Shown here one piece after another: positions 45,338 through 54,051 of a stretch of DNA of 58,632 nucleotides; within the stretch, counting starts at the first letter, position 1, and every line of letters starts with the position of its first letter. Location of the stretch: the NCBI GenBank assembly GCA_938020525.1, contig CALIHW010000054.1:1-58632 (forward strand), in the 5' to 3' direction. Below the pieces are notes generated by a model that had not been told where the DNA came from, did not search any database, and was given only the letters and a program-made list of their open reading frames with translations. Source of the stretch: an uncultured Granulosicoccaceae bacterium. Its GTDB lineage: Bacteria; Pseudomonadota; Gammaproteobacteria; Granulosicoccales; Granulosicoccaceae. Both the position numbers and the translations under genes were made by a program.

Positions 45338-45373
45338 GGTGGATGCGCAAGCTTATCCTCCCTACGGAGGGTG
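45338..45373. repeat. REP-like palindromic element (copy 2)
   Basis: Shares 32 of 33 nt with 28413-28445. The only difference (A to T) turns CCACC/GGTGG pairing into CCTCC/GGAGG pairing, so a hairpin is kept with different partners. Confidence 0.8.
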
Positions 45374-45426
45374 ACGCCAAAGGTTTTAGTGACTATCTCA
45401 TAACCTTAACCAGTGCCGATTTTGTC

Positions 45427-45465
45427 ATTCTCCGCGGGGAGAATCCGGCGTGTAGTTTGCGCCGG
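45427..45465. repeat. Tandem pair of hairpins
   Basis: ATTCTCC (45427-45433) pairs with GGAGAAT (45438-45444). Immediately after, CCGGCG (45445-45450) pairs with CGCCGG (45460-45465). There is no U-run. Probably part of an extragenic palindrome cluster. Confidence 0.6.
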
Positions 45466-45543
45466 AAGAGGGGTGTGTCTGGTTAGATATTCAATAAGAC
45501 TTCGAGCATAAATATTGAATTTATTGCTAAAAGTATCCCTCTC

Positions 45544-45740
45544 CCAATGCAAACAACGCATTGGACTCTCCCATAGGGAGAGTGACTTGGCTTTGGGTAC
45601 GTGTATTAAAATATACTCGAACAGGATTTCAAAAAATGCTTTGGCGACACCCTCCCATAGGGAGAGTGACTTGGCTTTGGGTGCGTGTATTAAAATATAC
45701 TCGAACAGGATTTCAAAAAAAATGTTTTGGCGACAGCCTC
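45544..45740. repeat. Two-copy 84 bp tandem repeat with flanking hairpin (locus B)
   Basis: CCAATGC-AAACAAC-GCATTGG (45544-45564) forms a hairpin. The first unit begins with the perfect palindrome ACTCTCCC-ATA-GGGAGAGT (45565-45583). GAGTGACTTGG recurs 84 bp apart (45580 and 45664). The two copies are nearly identical to each other and to 138-303. Confidence 0.88.
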
Positions 45741-45792
45741 CTACGGGCCCTGCGGGGGGCTTTGAACCAAACTGATATTCTCTGATCAGCCT

Positions 45793-47073
45793 TTAGGTTT
45801 GTGGAAGTGTCTCGACTGATGAAGTGCTGGTTGCGAGATGATTATCGAGCTTACCTTCAAGTATGTGTTCAAGCCTGGCGTTTTCGCTATCCCATGTGTA
45901 TTGCGTTGTGACCAGTTGTAAGCCACCCTGACTGATTCTTTGATAGCTTGCCTGATCTTCGGTCAGCGTTTCGATAGCGTCGATGTAATCTTCGGGGGTG
46001 TTGACAAATACCAACTGCTCGTTGTGTACGCAGTTAATGCCAGTGGCACCTTCTGGTGATGCAAGCACAGGTAATGCGCAAGCCATCGCTTGCAATACTT
46101 TGTTCTGAATACCACGTGCAACCCGAAATGGTGCAACCAGAAAATCAGCCTGCTGGTAGTAGGGGAGAATTTCATCAAGATAGCCAGTGACTTCGATACC
46201 GTTGCGATTTTCGAGTTCGGATACTTTTCGGCTCGGGCGCATGCCTGCAATGACGAACTTTGCCTGTGGGTATTTTTGGATAACGGATGGCCACACTGTA
46301 TCCGCGAACCAGATTACGGCATCTTCGTTGGGGAAGTAGTCCATGACCCCGGTGAATAACACTACGGGTGATGCACCTCCAAAAAGATCGTCGTCAGGGG
46401 TATTCTGGTCAGACGGATAATAGGCAGATCTGTCGACGCCATTGCTAACGACATGTACTTTGGCGCTTAGCTCCGGAATATCGTGCAGCATTTCTTTCTC
46501 TTCCTTGGAGACAAAAAGGCTGGCGTGAAATGTATTTAGTACTTTGGATTCCAGTGATGATAAAAGTTGAGCCTCGCGCTTATAGATCAGTGACAGAGGC
46601 CAGGGTTTGCGAGCAGCGTACTGCTTCCACTTCAATGAATCGAGATCCATAAAATCCATGACTAACCGGATATTCTGTTCTTTGATTAGTGCGGCGGTTG
46701 GTGAATGGAAAACGTACTTCGCCATAGCTGAGCTTGTGCACATCACAGCGTCAGGTTTGTCGGCTTTGATTAATGCTTTGAGTTTTCTTTGTAGCTTTTG
46801 CGAGTGGAAGTTGGTCGCACTCAAGGCTTGATTTGTTGCCAGGCCGCGCAGTATCCGAAAATGGCGGCTACCGAGAGATGAGTGTTCTACTCTGATATTG
46901 AGTTTAGCGCTTAGTTGTGTTGCGAATTTCAGATCGTCGTTATTTTCAAGCGGTGTAAACACCGTGACGTTGTGTCCCTGGTCAACCAAAAAAGAGAGGT
47001 GATTGAACGTGCGTATTTTTTCTCCCTTGTCAGCGGGATAGGGCACACGATGCGCTACCAGTAGCAGGTTCAT
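45793..47073 (-). CDS. Glycosyltransferase family 4, TIGR03087-like
   Basis: A 426-residue GT-B glycosyltransferase. The start LLLVAHRVPYPADKGEKIRT and VMDFMDLDSLKWKQYA are characteristic of the TIGR03087 group associated with PEP-CTERM/exosortase and exopolysaccharide loci. The sugar-nucleotide site near RVARGIQNKVLQAMACALPV and ASPEGATGI is present. Transfers a sugar at the cytoplasmic face during surface polysaccharide assembly. No other polysaccharide gene adjoins it in the window, so its pathway is elsewhere or lost. Confidence 0.85.
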   Translation of the reverse strand: MNLLLVAHRVPYPADKGEKIRTFNHLSFLVDQGHNVTVFTPLENNDDLKFATQLSAKLNIRVEHSSLGSRHFRILRGLATNQALSATNFHSQKLQRKLKALIKADKPDAVMCTSSAMAKYVFHSPTAALIKEQNIRLVMDFMDLDSLKWKQYAARKPWPLSLIYKREAQLLSSLESKVLNTFHASLFVSKEEKEMLHDIPELSAKVHVVSNGVDRSAYYPSDQNTPDDDLFGGASPVVLFTGVMDYFPNEDAVIWFADTVWPSVIQKYPQAKFVIAGMRPSRKVSELENRNGIEVTGYLDEILPYYQQADFLVAPFRVARGIQNKVLQAMACALPVLASPEGATGINCVHNEQLVFVNTPEDYIDAIETLTEDQASYQRISQGGLQLVTTQYTWDSENARLEHILEGKLDNHLATSTSSVETLPQT

Positions 47074-47305
47074 AATCTGGAGCCGTGAAGGTTATAAATT
47101 GGGAGCCAGTAGAGCAATAGCGACTACCAGACATCTGGAGTATGGGTTGGTTGTTAGCGGCTGCATTATAAATGATCGCCGTAAAAATTGTGTGGTTGAG
47201 CCCTGCAAAGGTCTGATTTCTGTGAGGTTGAAGCTTATTGTGTGTAAAAAATTGTGATGTGGGTTCCTGGTTGATATGGGCGGGGGCTACATGGAAACAT
47301 AACAC

Positions 47306-47806
47306 TCAAGCCTCTTGCTTTTCCAGCACCCAGTCCGGACGAGGAAAGTGACAAGTGTAGCCATGCGGGGTGCGTTCAAGATAGTCCTGGTGCTCCGGTT
47401 CTGCTACCCAGAAGTCGCTGGCGGGTTCTATTTCTGTGACAACGGGTCCAGGCCAGATTCCGGAGGTGTTTATGTCTGCAATTGTGTTTTCAGCAATTGT
47501 TTTCTGTTCGTCGTTGCAATAGTAAATTGCTGATCGATACGACATACCGCGATCGTTGCCCTGTTGGTTTAAGGTTGTAGGGTCATGAATCTGGAAAAAG
47601 AACTCTAGTATTTTCCGGTACGAAATTATTTGAGGGTCAAATTCGATCTCTATTGCTTCAGCATGAGTACCGTGGTTTCGGTATGTAGCGTTTGCGACGT
47701 CGCCACCGGTATAACCAACTATCGTTTTTTTAATACCGGGTATTTTACGAATGAGATCCTGCATGCCCCAGAAGCAACCGCCTGCCAATATAGCTTTTTC
47801 AGTCAT
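47306..47806 (-). CDS. msrA: Peptide-methionine (S)-S-oxide reductase
   Basis: A 166-residue repair enzyme that reduces methionine-S-sulfoxide in proteins. The catalytic Cys11 lies in [33 protein letters not shown] is the conserved substrate-binding stretch. Length is normal for a single-domain MsrA; there is no MsrB fusion and no signal peptide, so it is cytoplasmic. Lies 138 bp after the MFS gene on the same strand. Confidence 0.95.
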   Translation of the reverse strand: MTEKAILAGGCFWGMQDLIRKIPGIKKTIVGYTGGDVANATYRNHGTHAEAIEIEFDPQIISYRKILEFFFQIHDPTTLNQQGNDRGMSYRSAIYYCNDEQKTIAENTIADINTSGIWPGPVVTEIEPASDFWVAEPEHQDYLERTPHGYTCHFPRPDWVLEKQEA

Positions 47807-47944
47807 CAGAATTCCTTAATTTTTGCATGTGAATGAAGGTACCAATTGCGCGCAGCATTGAGCAAGTCGGCCCCGATGCCTGCGACGTATCCGGATTCAG
47901 GATGCGAACTATTTTTGATATTACCAGCTTCTGCTGTAGTTGTT

Positions 47945-49153
47945 TTAACGGTGTTCAAACTTACGCTGAAGTTTCCACATAGAGTAGATACCGAATGCTG
48001 GCCCGATGGCAAGTGATGCCATCAGTACCGGCCAACCTGTTTTGGCTGCCACCCACGGAGACAATTGCACGGTTACAGTGGTGAGTGCAAAACCCAGTGC
48101 AGTTTGAAGCGTCATCAGAGAGCCTGCTTTGTTTGCATCTGAATAGTCTGCAACCAGAGCGGAGAATTGTGCAGAATCGGGGATAATAAAAATTCCCCAG
48201 ATTATTGCGATGATCACTGACAGCCAGATACTACCGCCAAAAGTCAGTGCGAATAAAATAGCACTCAGTCCACTAATAGCCATGGCAATAATCGTTAATT
48301 CTGCTTTACCGATGCGATCAGCTATAAAACCTGCAAGCGGACAACTTATAGCACCAAGGCCTATCACAATAAAAGTGATCAGCTTGGCGAGGTTGGCAGC
48401 CTCGGCTTCTGGAATCTGGTAAGCAAAGCTTGCGGCTAGCGCCACCCCGATCCATGCCCACATAGAGTACAGTTCCCACATGTGTCCAAGATAACCGCCG
48501 TAAGCTCGTCTTATAGAGACATTAGTCCAGGCTTCAGTAAGCGCCGTTATATCGAACTTTGTTTGTTTGCTGTGATAGGGGCCATTCTCGGTTTTTAAAA
48601 TCACCACAGCTGCGAGTAAGGCAAGCATTGAAGCGGCACTGACGGTTATGCGCCAGTCGGCACCACCAAGGTATGAAAGCAGATGAGGTGCTGCAGAACC
48701 AAGTGTTAGCCCGCCAACAAGTAATCCGACTAACAGCCCACGGTGGCGCTGGCTCCAGCCAACCGCGATTTTCATGCCGACAGGATATACGCCTGCGAGA
48801 AATGCGCCTGTTAATCCGCGCAGTAGAATAGATCCAAGGCTTCCTGGTGGTGCAATGAGTAACAGTGCATTGGCGATACCGGCAAGTAGTGCAAAGGTGC
48901 TCAAAACGTAGCGCGGCTCGAATCGATCGGCAAGACCGGTAATTGCGGATAAAATCGCACCGATAACAAACCCACCTTGTACTGCTGCGGACATCGCCGC
49001 CCTGGTGCCTGTGGAAAGGTCTGCTTCGCGGGCCATATCGCCTAAAATTGCTGCAGATACAAACCACAGGCTCATCGCCGCGATTTCGGCAACGATTAGT
49101 AGTGATATGCTGCGCGTTCTGGCGCTGTTGTTATTATTGTCAGGGTTTGTCAT
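47945..49153 (-). CDS. MFS transporter
   Basis: A 402-residue protein with twelve predicted helices. I start it at the ATG complementary to 49151-49153, where the peptide MTNPDNNNNSARTRSIS leads into the first helix (LLIVAEIAAMSLWFV); the longer frame to 49336 adds 61 residues of non-membrane, non-conserved character. The A-motif-like loop between helices 2 and 3 (GLADRFEPRYVL) and its counterpart GFIADRIGKAE in the second half are visible. Likely a proton-coupled exporter; substrate unknown. A short AGAG lies upstream of the chosen start. Confidence 0.87.
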   Translation of the reverse strand: MTNPDNNNNSARTRSISLLIVAEIAAMSLWFVSAAILGDMAREADLSTGTRAAMSAAVQGGFVIGAILSAITGLADRFEPRYVLSTFALLAGIANALLLIAPPGSLGSILLRGLTGAFLAGVYPVGMKIAVGWSQRHRGLLVGLLVGGLTLGSAAPHLLSYLGGADWRITVSAASMLALLAAVVILKTENGPYHSKQTKFDITALTEAWTNVSIRRAYGGYLGHMWELYSMWAWIGVALAASFAYQIPEAEAANLAKLITFIVIGLGAISCPLAGFIADRIGKAELTIIAMAISGLSAILFALTFGGSIWLSVIIAIIWGIFIIPDSAQFSALVADYSDANKAGSLMTLQTALGFALTTVTVQLSPWVAAKTGWPVLMASLAIGPAFGIYSMWKLQRKFEHR

Positions 49154-49385
49154 TAGCTCTGATTGGACTTTCTGTGCGCAATAAGTTCGAATTGAATGCG
49201 CGGTGAACTGAACATCTCCGTAGTGTAGCTGCTCGCTTTTGAACGCGCGTATACTGGCTCTTTGCTGTTGTGATTGACAAAGGCTGTCTGTTTTTTTGAA
49301 AACATCGCCACGATAGAGGTGTCTGAGCTTGTACAAATGCCATTGTATACAAGTGCCAATCTAGATAACCGGATCTCCCACAGTG

Positions 49386-49868
49386 ATGACTCAAGAACTA
49401 CGTAACGACATAAAAGATCTGATCGGCGGTTTTGAAACTGTGCTGATGGCAACCAGTACCGCCGAAGGTATGCCCGAAATCAGTTACTCGCCTTATGCGA
49501 TTGTCGATGGTGAGCTGCATGTCTTTTTGAGTGACCTCGCTTTGCACACTGGTAATTTAAAATCCAACCCGCGAGCCAGCCTGCTTTTTATAGAGAATGA
49601 GAAGGACGCAGAAAAACTCCATGCCCGCAAACGGGTTACGTTTGCAGCAACAGCTAAATTGATTGACCGCAAGTCAGATCGATACAGGTCTGTTATGGCG
49701 GTGATGGAGGCCAGGTTCGGTGACATCATGCCGTTGCTTGATTCACTGCCTGACTTTCACTTGTTTGCCATGCATACCGATTGTGCCGTGCTAGTGAAAG
49801 GCTTTGCAGACGCGCACACGCTCGAGTGCGATGGATTTCCGCAACCTTTAGAGTCCACCGATTTATGA
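49386..49868 (+). CDS. PPOX/HugZ-type FMN-binding split-barrel protein
   Basis: A 160-residue protein of the pyridoxamine-phosphate-oxidase-like fold. LMATSTAEGMPEISYSPYAI and LHVFLSDLALHTGNLKSNPR followed by SLLFIENE are the HugZ-like pattern. HugZ members bind heme and degrade it or use FMN/F420. The C-terminal HugZ heme-binding extension is not obvious. ATG 49386 directly follows an in-frame GTG at 49383. The upstream 49154-49385 region is divergent to the MFS gene. Confidence 0.82.
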   Translation: MTQELRNDIKDLIGGFETVLMATSTAEGMPEISYSPYAIVDGELHVFLSDLALHTGNLKSNPRASLLFIENEKDAEKLHARKRVTFAATAKLIDRKSDRYRSVMAVMEARFGDIMPLLDSLPDFHLFAMHTDCAVLVKGFADAHTLECDGFPQPLESTDL

Positions 49869-49985
49869 TACCCCCGGATACTGCTATCGCCACAAAACAG
49901 ATGAAAAGCACGTCCAGTTGTGTGTTCAGTGGAGGGCCACAGTGGGATTTTCATGCAATCCCGCGACATTAGCGTCTCATATTTC

Positions 49986-50034
49986 AATGTAAAGCGTTTA
50001 CATTCTTGACTTTAAATTCATGCTCGCAGAGTAT
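49986..50034 (+). promoter_or_regulatory. Palindromic operator and candidate promoter of the TRAP operon
   Basis: AATGTAAA (49986-49993) and TTTACATT (49997-50004) form a perfect 8 bp inverted repeat around GCG. TTGACT (50006-50011) directly follows and could be a -35 box, with a weak GAGTAT (50029-50034) 17 bp on. A repressor of LacI or GntR type sitting here would block polymerase. The regulator gene is not in the window. Confidence 0.55.
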
Positions 50035-50095
50035 GAGGGGAGGTCTAACTAGACTCTTGGTCCCCTTTTTCGCAACAAATCCACTTGGAGGATTT

Positions 50096-51190
50096 ATGAA
50101 ATTAACCCGTTTATTAGGCGGTTTTGCACTAGGCACGGCGTTGGTCGCAGGCAGTGCGCAAGCCGAGACCACAATTCGTGTGCAATCAGTTTTAGGAGAT
50201 TCTTCAGACGAAGTGGTCATGCTGAAGGAGTTTGCCAAAGACGTTGGTGAGCTTACTGGTGGTTCCCTAACAATCGAAGTATTGCCTGCCGGCGCCGTTG
50301 TTGCTCCGAGCGATATCATAGACGCCGTTGATGCGGGCCTCGTTGAAGCGGGCTTTGCGTGGACCCACTACTGGGGCGGTAAGCACGTTGCAGCTAACCT
50401 GTTCGGCGCACCTGTAGCGGGCGCGGGCGTTGGCATGGACAACATCGCGTTTCTAAGCTGGTTCCAGTATGGCGGTGGTAAGGAACTGTATGACCGCTTG
50501 TGGGATGAAATGGGCGTGAACGTTAAAGGTTTCATGTTGCAACCTGTAGGTCCTGAGGCATTGGGCTGGTTCCCGAAGCCGATCGAATCTATGGATGACT
50601 TCCGTAAGATGCGCTTCCGTGCGCCTCCAGGCATGGTTGGTGCTGCTTACGCTGACATCGGTGTTCCTGCCGTTGCTATGGGCGGTGGTGATATCTTGCC
50701 AGCGCTTGAAAAAGGCACGATCGACGCGGCTGAATGGTGCTGCCCGAAGCCTGACTCTGTTTTCGGCTTCCAGAAAGTTCTTAAGCACTACTACCTTCAA
50801 GGTCTACACCAGGTTGTTGTGAACGCCGATCTGTATGTCAATGGCGATATTTACAACGATCTGACCGATGTCGAGAAGAAGGCGCTGGAAGTTGCATCAA
50901 ATGCATCGCTTTCCAAGTCTATGTCCTATCGTATCTTTGAGAACGGTAAGGCGCTGAAGGATCTGACTGACAACCACGGCGTTATCCTGGAAGACACTCC
51001 AGCGGAATACTTCACTGAGTACATGGCCGCTGCACAGAACGCTTTGCAAAAAGCTGCAGACGAGAATGAGTTCTTTGCGGAAGTCTGGCAGTCGCAGAAA
51101 GATTTCGCGGACATCGCGGTTCCATTCTGGGCTGGTGCACAGGCTTCGAACGCGAGCCTGGGTAAAGCGCACGCCGATACCCTGAAGTAG
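50096..51190 (+). CDS. TRAP transporter solute-binding protein (COG4663-like)
   Basis: A 364-residue periplasmic receptor. ATG 50096 has GGAGGA upstream and starts the signal peptide (MKLTRLLGGFALGTALVAG, cleavage near AQAE). SDIIDAVDAGLVEAGFAWTH and RKMRFRAPPGMVG contain the ligand Arg. VAMGGGDILPALEKGTIDAAEW matches the group that binds keto acids or other monocarboxylates. The codon choice looks richer in GGC, GCG and CTG than neighbouring genes. Two terminator-like hairpins separate it from the fused permease. Ligand unknown. Confidence 0.9.
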   Translation: MKLTRLLGGFALGTALVAGSAQAETTIRVQSVLGDSSDEVVMLKEFAKDVGELTGGSLTIEVLPAGAVVAPSDIIDAVDAGLVEAGFAWTHYWGGKHVAANLFGAPVAGAGVGMDNIAFLSWFQYGGGKELYDRLWDEMGVNVKGFMLQPVGPEALGWFPKPIESMDDFRKMRFRAPPGMVGAAYADIGVPAVAMGGGDILPALEKGTIDAAEWCCPKPDSVFGFQKVLKHYYLQGLHQVVVNADLYVNGDIYNDLTDVEKKALEVASNASLSKSMSYRIFENGKALKDLTDNHGVILEDTPAEYFTEYMAAAQNALQKAADENEFFAEVWQSQKDFADIAVPFWAGAQASNASLGKAHADTLK

Positions 51191-51201
51191 TTCAGTATGC
51201 G

Positions 51202-51229
51202 CGGGCTCCTAACAGGGCCCGTTTTACTT
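51202..51229 (+). terminator. Hairpin 1 after the TRAP receptor gene
   Basis: CGGGCTC (51202-51208) pairs with GGGCCCG (51215-51221), with one G-U pair, around CTAACA and is followed by TTTTACTTT. It lies 11 bp after the stop codon and would terminate part of the transcripts before the permease gene. Confidence 0.75.
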
Positions 51230-51257
51230 TAGTTTTGTTTTACACTTAATGATTTAA

Positions 51258-51287
51258 CACGGGCTCTCATCGAGCCCGTGCGTTTTT
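51258..51287 (+). terminator. Hairpin 2 after the TRAP receptor gene
   Basis: CACGGGCTC (51258-51266) pairs perfectly with GAGCCCGTG (51272-51280) around TCATC and is followed by CGTTTTT. Together with hairpin 1 it makes a tandem terminator, so the permease may need read-through or its own promoter in 51290-51400. Confidence 0.78.
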
Positions 51288-51413
51288 GAAATTTCAATAC
51301 AACTCGATCAGAAACTCACTTTCTCGCTAAGCCTATTCGTTGACGTGCTTCAGTGACGTTTCTAGTAAAGAGAAGCGTGATGTTGAATCCACGTCTAGCG
51401 AAGGAAACTCCAC

Positions 51414-53879
51414 ATGGCTGAAGAACCGAATCCGGATGATCTGGAGATCGCGGATGAGCTAATAGCCGAACGACGCGCCGAAGCCCCCGGCGAAACACCA
51501 GCGGACATGACGCCCTGGCAGCGTCCGATCGCGGCCTCTATCGACATACTGAATTATCGTGCAGGTCAGCTATTCGCGCTTCTGTTGGTGCCGCTTATCG
51601 CAGTGGTCGTGTTCGAGGTGTTCTCACGCAATTCCTTCTCGATCCTACAAAACGCGGGCTTCGAAGATTTTGCGCGTTCCCTTAATCTAGGACCGACACT
51701 TTGGGTCTATGACATTAGTCGCATGATCGCCGGTGTGCTGTTTATGGCCGCCGCAGGTTATGGGTTGATGCGCGGTGTTCATATCCGCGCGGACTTCCTC
51801 TACCGGTACTGGTCTGACAAGACACAGGCATCGGTCGATGCAACGCTTTACCTGCTGTTCTTTATACCGTCAATGCTATTTTTTACCATCGTTGCGGCAG
51901 AGTACTGGTGGCTGGCTTTTTCAACTGGAGAAACCCGACAAGCCGACAGCGCCTGGGGTCCATTGGTCTGGCCTGCGCGTCTGGCCATGCCGGTCGGTGC
52001 TTTCCTGCTGACGCTGCAAGGCATTTCCGAGATCTTCCGTGCCTTCCATAAAATGGGCAAAGCACGCGAACGTTGGTTCCTGCGGGTCATGCCGATCTAT
52101 CTGATTGTTCTGCTCTGGTTGGTGCTGGCAGTCTTTGCGCCGGACATAGTACCGGGCGGTGAATGGTTCACTGACGTGATGAAAGCACGGCCAAACCTGC
52201 CCAAGGCCACCATTGGTTTGATCATGCTTGGGGTGATGCTGTTTGTGATCTTCATCGGGTTTCCGATTGCCTTCACTCTGATATTCCTGGCTTTTGTGTT
52301 TGGTATCTGGGGTGCGAATTTCAAACTCACCACTCTACTGTTGACCCTGAACACCAACTCGACCATGTGGAGTGATCAGCTCATGGCCGTGCCTCTGTTC
52401 GTGCTGATGGGTATTGTCATGGAGGCAGCTGGATTGATGGAGCGTCTGTTTGCGTCGATTCAAATGATCATGTCGCGTGTGCGCGGTTCGCTTTTTATTG
52501 CTGTTCTGATCGTCTCAACAATCTTTGCTGCCGCAACCGGTATCGTGGGTGCTTCGGTGACACTGCTCGGCATTATGGCGGGTGCTACGATGTCCCGAGC
52601 CGGTTACGACGTAAAATTGGCGGCTGGAACGATAACCGCGGGTGGCACGCTGGGCATTCTGATTCCGCCATCGATTATGTTGATCGTCATGGGTCCCGTG
52701 CTGGAAGTCTCGACACTCGATCTGTTCCGAGGCGCGTTCATTCCTGGTGCACTCTTAGCCACTCTCTACTTACTTTACACGCTGGGCCGATGCTGGCTTA
52801 ACCCAAGTTTGGGGCCCATCCTTGCTGAAGAAGACCAACCGGAAACATCCAGATTTTACGGCGCTGAAGTTGCGTTGATCTGCCTCGGTGTTCTGACCTT
52901 GTGCCGTGTCTTTGGCCTTGCCATTGGCGGCGCTTTTGCCGGGCTGATGCCGTTTGGTGGTCTGTTTGTCATGCTGGCTATAATGGCGCTGGCCTATGCC
53001 GCTTATCGAAACGTCAGCATTCTTCGGATTGCTGTGCCGATAGCCGTTCTTTTTCATCTTTATATGATCTTTGCTAATGCAGGTGATGGTGGCTTACCGA
53101 TTTGGTCGATCGTGTTTGCTGCATTCATAATCTTGCTGGCGTATCTGGGCCGACCGATCTATGACAAAGAGCATGGCGGGGACTTTTATTTTTCGAGCCT
53201 CTGGGACGAATTCTTTGCGGGTCTAATGCCACCCACCATACTGATTTCATTTGCGTTGGGTTCCATCCTGCTTGGCTTTGCGACACCGGCTGAAGCTGCT
53301 GCGATGGGTGCATTTGGTTCTATCCTTTTGTCAATTGGCTATCGTAAATTCACCTTTAAAGGCTTTTTTGACAGCCTGGTTAAAGCGCTGGAAATCACAG
53401 TGTTGATCATGTTTCTGGTCGCAGCTTCGAACTTCTTTGGTGCGCAGTTCAGTGCGCTTGGAACACCGAAGATGATGACAGAACTGCTTCTGGGGCTTGA
53501 GATGTCGCCGTATATCATTTTGCTATTGGTGATGGCGCTGATCTTTCTGTTGGGCTGGCCTCTGGAATGGGTACCGATTGTTCTGATCGTGGTGCCTATA
53601 CTGTTGCCGACGGTTGAAGCACTGGCTGTGCATGGCCTGGAGCGCTATGACCTGATGGTCTGGTTCGGAATTCTTGTCGCGGTGAACCTGCAAACCGCCT
53701 GGCTGTCGCCGCCGGTAGCACTCTCGGCGTATTTCCTGAAGGGTGTGGTGCCGAATTGGGATTTGAAAGACATCTACCTGGGTATGATGCAGTTCATGTT
53801 GGTGCAGCTGGTGGGCTTGATCCTGATCTTTATATTCCCGCAGCTAGTGCTCTGGCTACCTAAAGTGATGAGCGGGTAA
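51414..53879 (+). CDS. TRAP transporter fused permease (DctQ-DctM)
   Basis: An 821-residue membrane protein. Residues about 30-235 are the DctQ part (PLIAVVVFEVFSRNSF, GVHIRADFLYRYW). The DctM part follows (about 255-820) with TGIVGASVTLLGIMAGATM, AGTITAGGTLGILIPPSIML and a matching second half ending WLSPPVALSAYFLKG. The DctM part is roughly 130 residues longer than a standard one because of extra helices between its halves (about 460-600). AAGGAA lies upstream of ATG. Works with the upstream receptor. A 13 bp repeat and terminator follow its stop. Confidence 0.92.
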   Translation: MAEEPNPDDLEIADELIAERRAEAPGETPADMTPWQRPIAASIDILNYRAGQLFALLLVPLIAVVVFEVFSRNSFSILQNAGFEDFARSLNLGPTLWVYDISRMIAGVLFMAAAGYGLMRGVHIRADFLYRYWSDKTQASVDATLYLLFFIPSMLFFTIVAAEYWWLAFSTGETRQADSAWGPLVWPARLAMPVGAFLLTLQGISEIFRAFHKMGKARERWFLRVMPIYLIVLLWLVLAVFAPDIVPGGEWFTDVMKARPNLPKATIGLIMLGVMLFVIFIGFPIAFTLIFLAFVFGIWGANFKLTTLLLTLNTNSTMWSDQLMAVPLFVLMGIVMEAAGLMERLFASIQMIMSRVRGSLFIAVLIVSTIFAAATGIVGASVTLLGIMAGATMSRAGYDVKLAAGTITAGGTLGILIPPSIMLIVMGPVLEVSTLDLFRGAFIPGALLATLYLLYTLGRCWLNPSLGPILAEEDQPETSRFYGAEVALICLGVLTLCRVFGLAIGGAFAGLMPFGGLFVMLAIMALAYAAYRNVSILRIAVPIAVLFHLYMIFANAGDGGLPIWSIVFAAFIILLAYLGRPIYDKEHGGDFYFSSLWDEFFAGLMPPTILISFALGSILLGFATPAEAAAMGAFGSILLSIGYRKFTFKGFFDSLVKALEITVLIMFLVAASNFFGAQFSALGTPKMMTELLLGLEMSPYIILLLVMALIFLLGWPLEWVPIVLIVVPILLPTVEALAVHGLERYDLMVWFGILVAVNLQTAWLSPPVALSAYFLKGVVPNWDLKDIYLGMMQFMLVQLVGLILIFIFPQLVLWLPKVMSG

Positions 53880-53890
53880 CGCGTTAGGAG

Positions 53891-53916
53891 CTGCAATATC
53901 GGCCTGCAATATCGGT
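53891..53916. repeat. 13 bp tandem repeat, 2 units, before the TRAP terminator
   Basis: CTGCAATATCGGC and CTGCAATATCGGT differ in one base. They lie between the permease stop codon and its terminator stem, the same position as the arrays at 35825 and 40385. Confidence 0.8.
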
Positions 53917-53918
53917 TT

Positions 53919-53941
53919 GGCGTGCAGGTAATCTGCACGCC
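53919..53941 (+). terminator. Hairpin terminating the TRAP operon
   Basis: GGCGTGCAG (53919-53927) pairs perfectly with CTGCACGCC (53933-53941) around GTAAT. The downstream sequence is not U-rich, so it may be Rho-dependent or a stabiliser. Confidence 0.6.
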
Positions 53942-54051
53942 ATCGACATAATGCAATTTATTGCGATTTAAATGGTGGGCCGGTAACCACAAAACCTTTC
54001 TGAATAACTAAAATATTCGGCTTGTCTTCCAATAAACTTCTAGTGGTTTAA

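Larger units (their letters stand above)
45210..45792. other. 583 bp repeat-rich non-coding region
   Basis: Contains in order the REP-like copy at 45338, two hairpins at 45427-45465, a hairpin at 45544-45564 and the 84 bp repeat pair. Open frames across the 84 bp repeats exist only because the unit is 28 codons long. No gene is supported. Confidence 0.7.

Noticed and set aside
45515-45785. Two overlapping ORFs encoding repeated SHRESDLALG peptides
   Set aside because: The 84 bp repeat is exactly 28 codons, so any open frame repeats. No ribosome site, and the frames are a by-product of the non-coding repeat.
47806-48012. 68-codon minus-strand frame between the MFS and msrA genes
   Set aside because: Overlaps the end of the MFS gene and lacks a convincing start; only the last third looks protein-like.
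49154-49336. N-terminal extension of the MFS transporter
   Set aside because: The extra 61 residues are not membrane-like, contain scattered Cys and Gln, and precede a better ATG.
53942-54051. yybP-ykoY manganese riboswitch before the TerC gene
   Set aside because: Expected for this family, but the 110 bp leader lacks the conserved internal loops and is too short.
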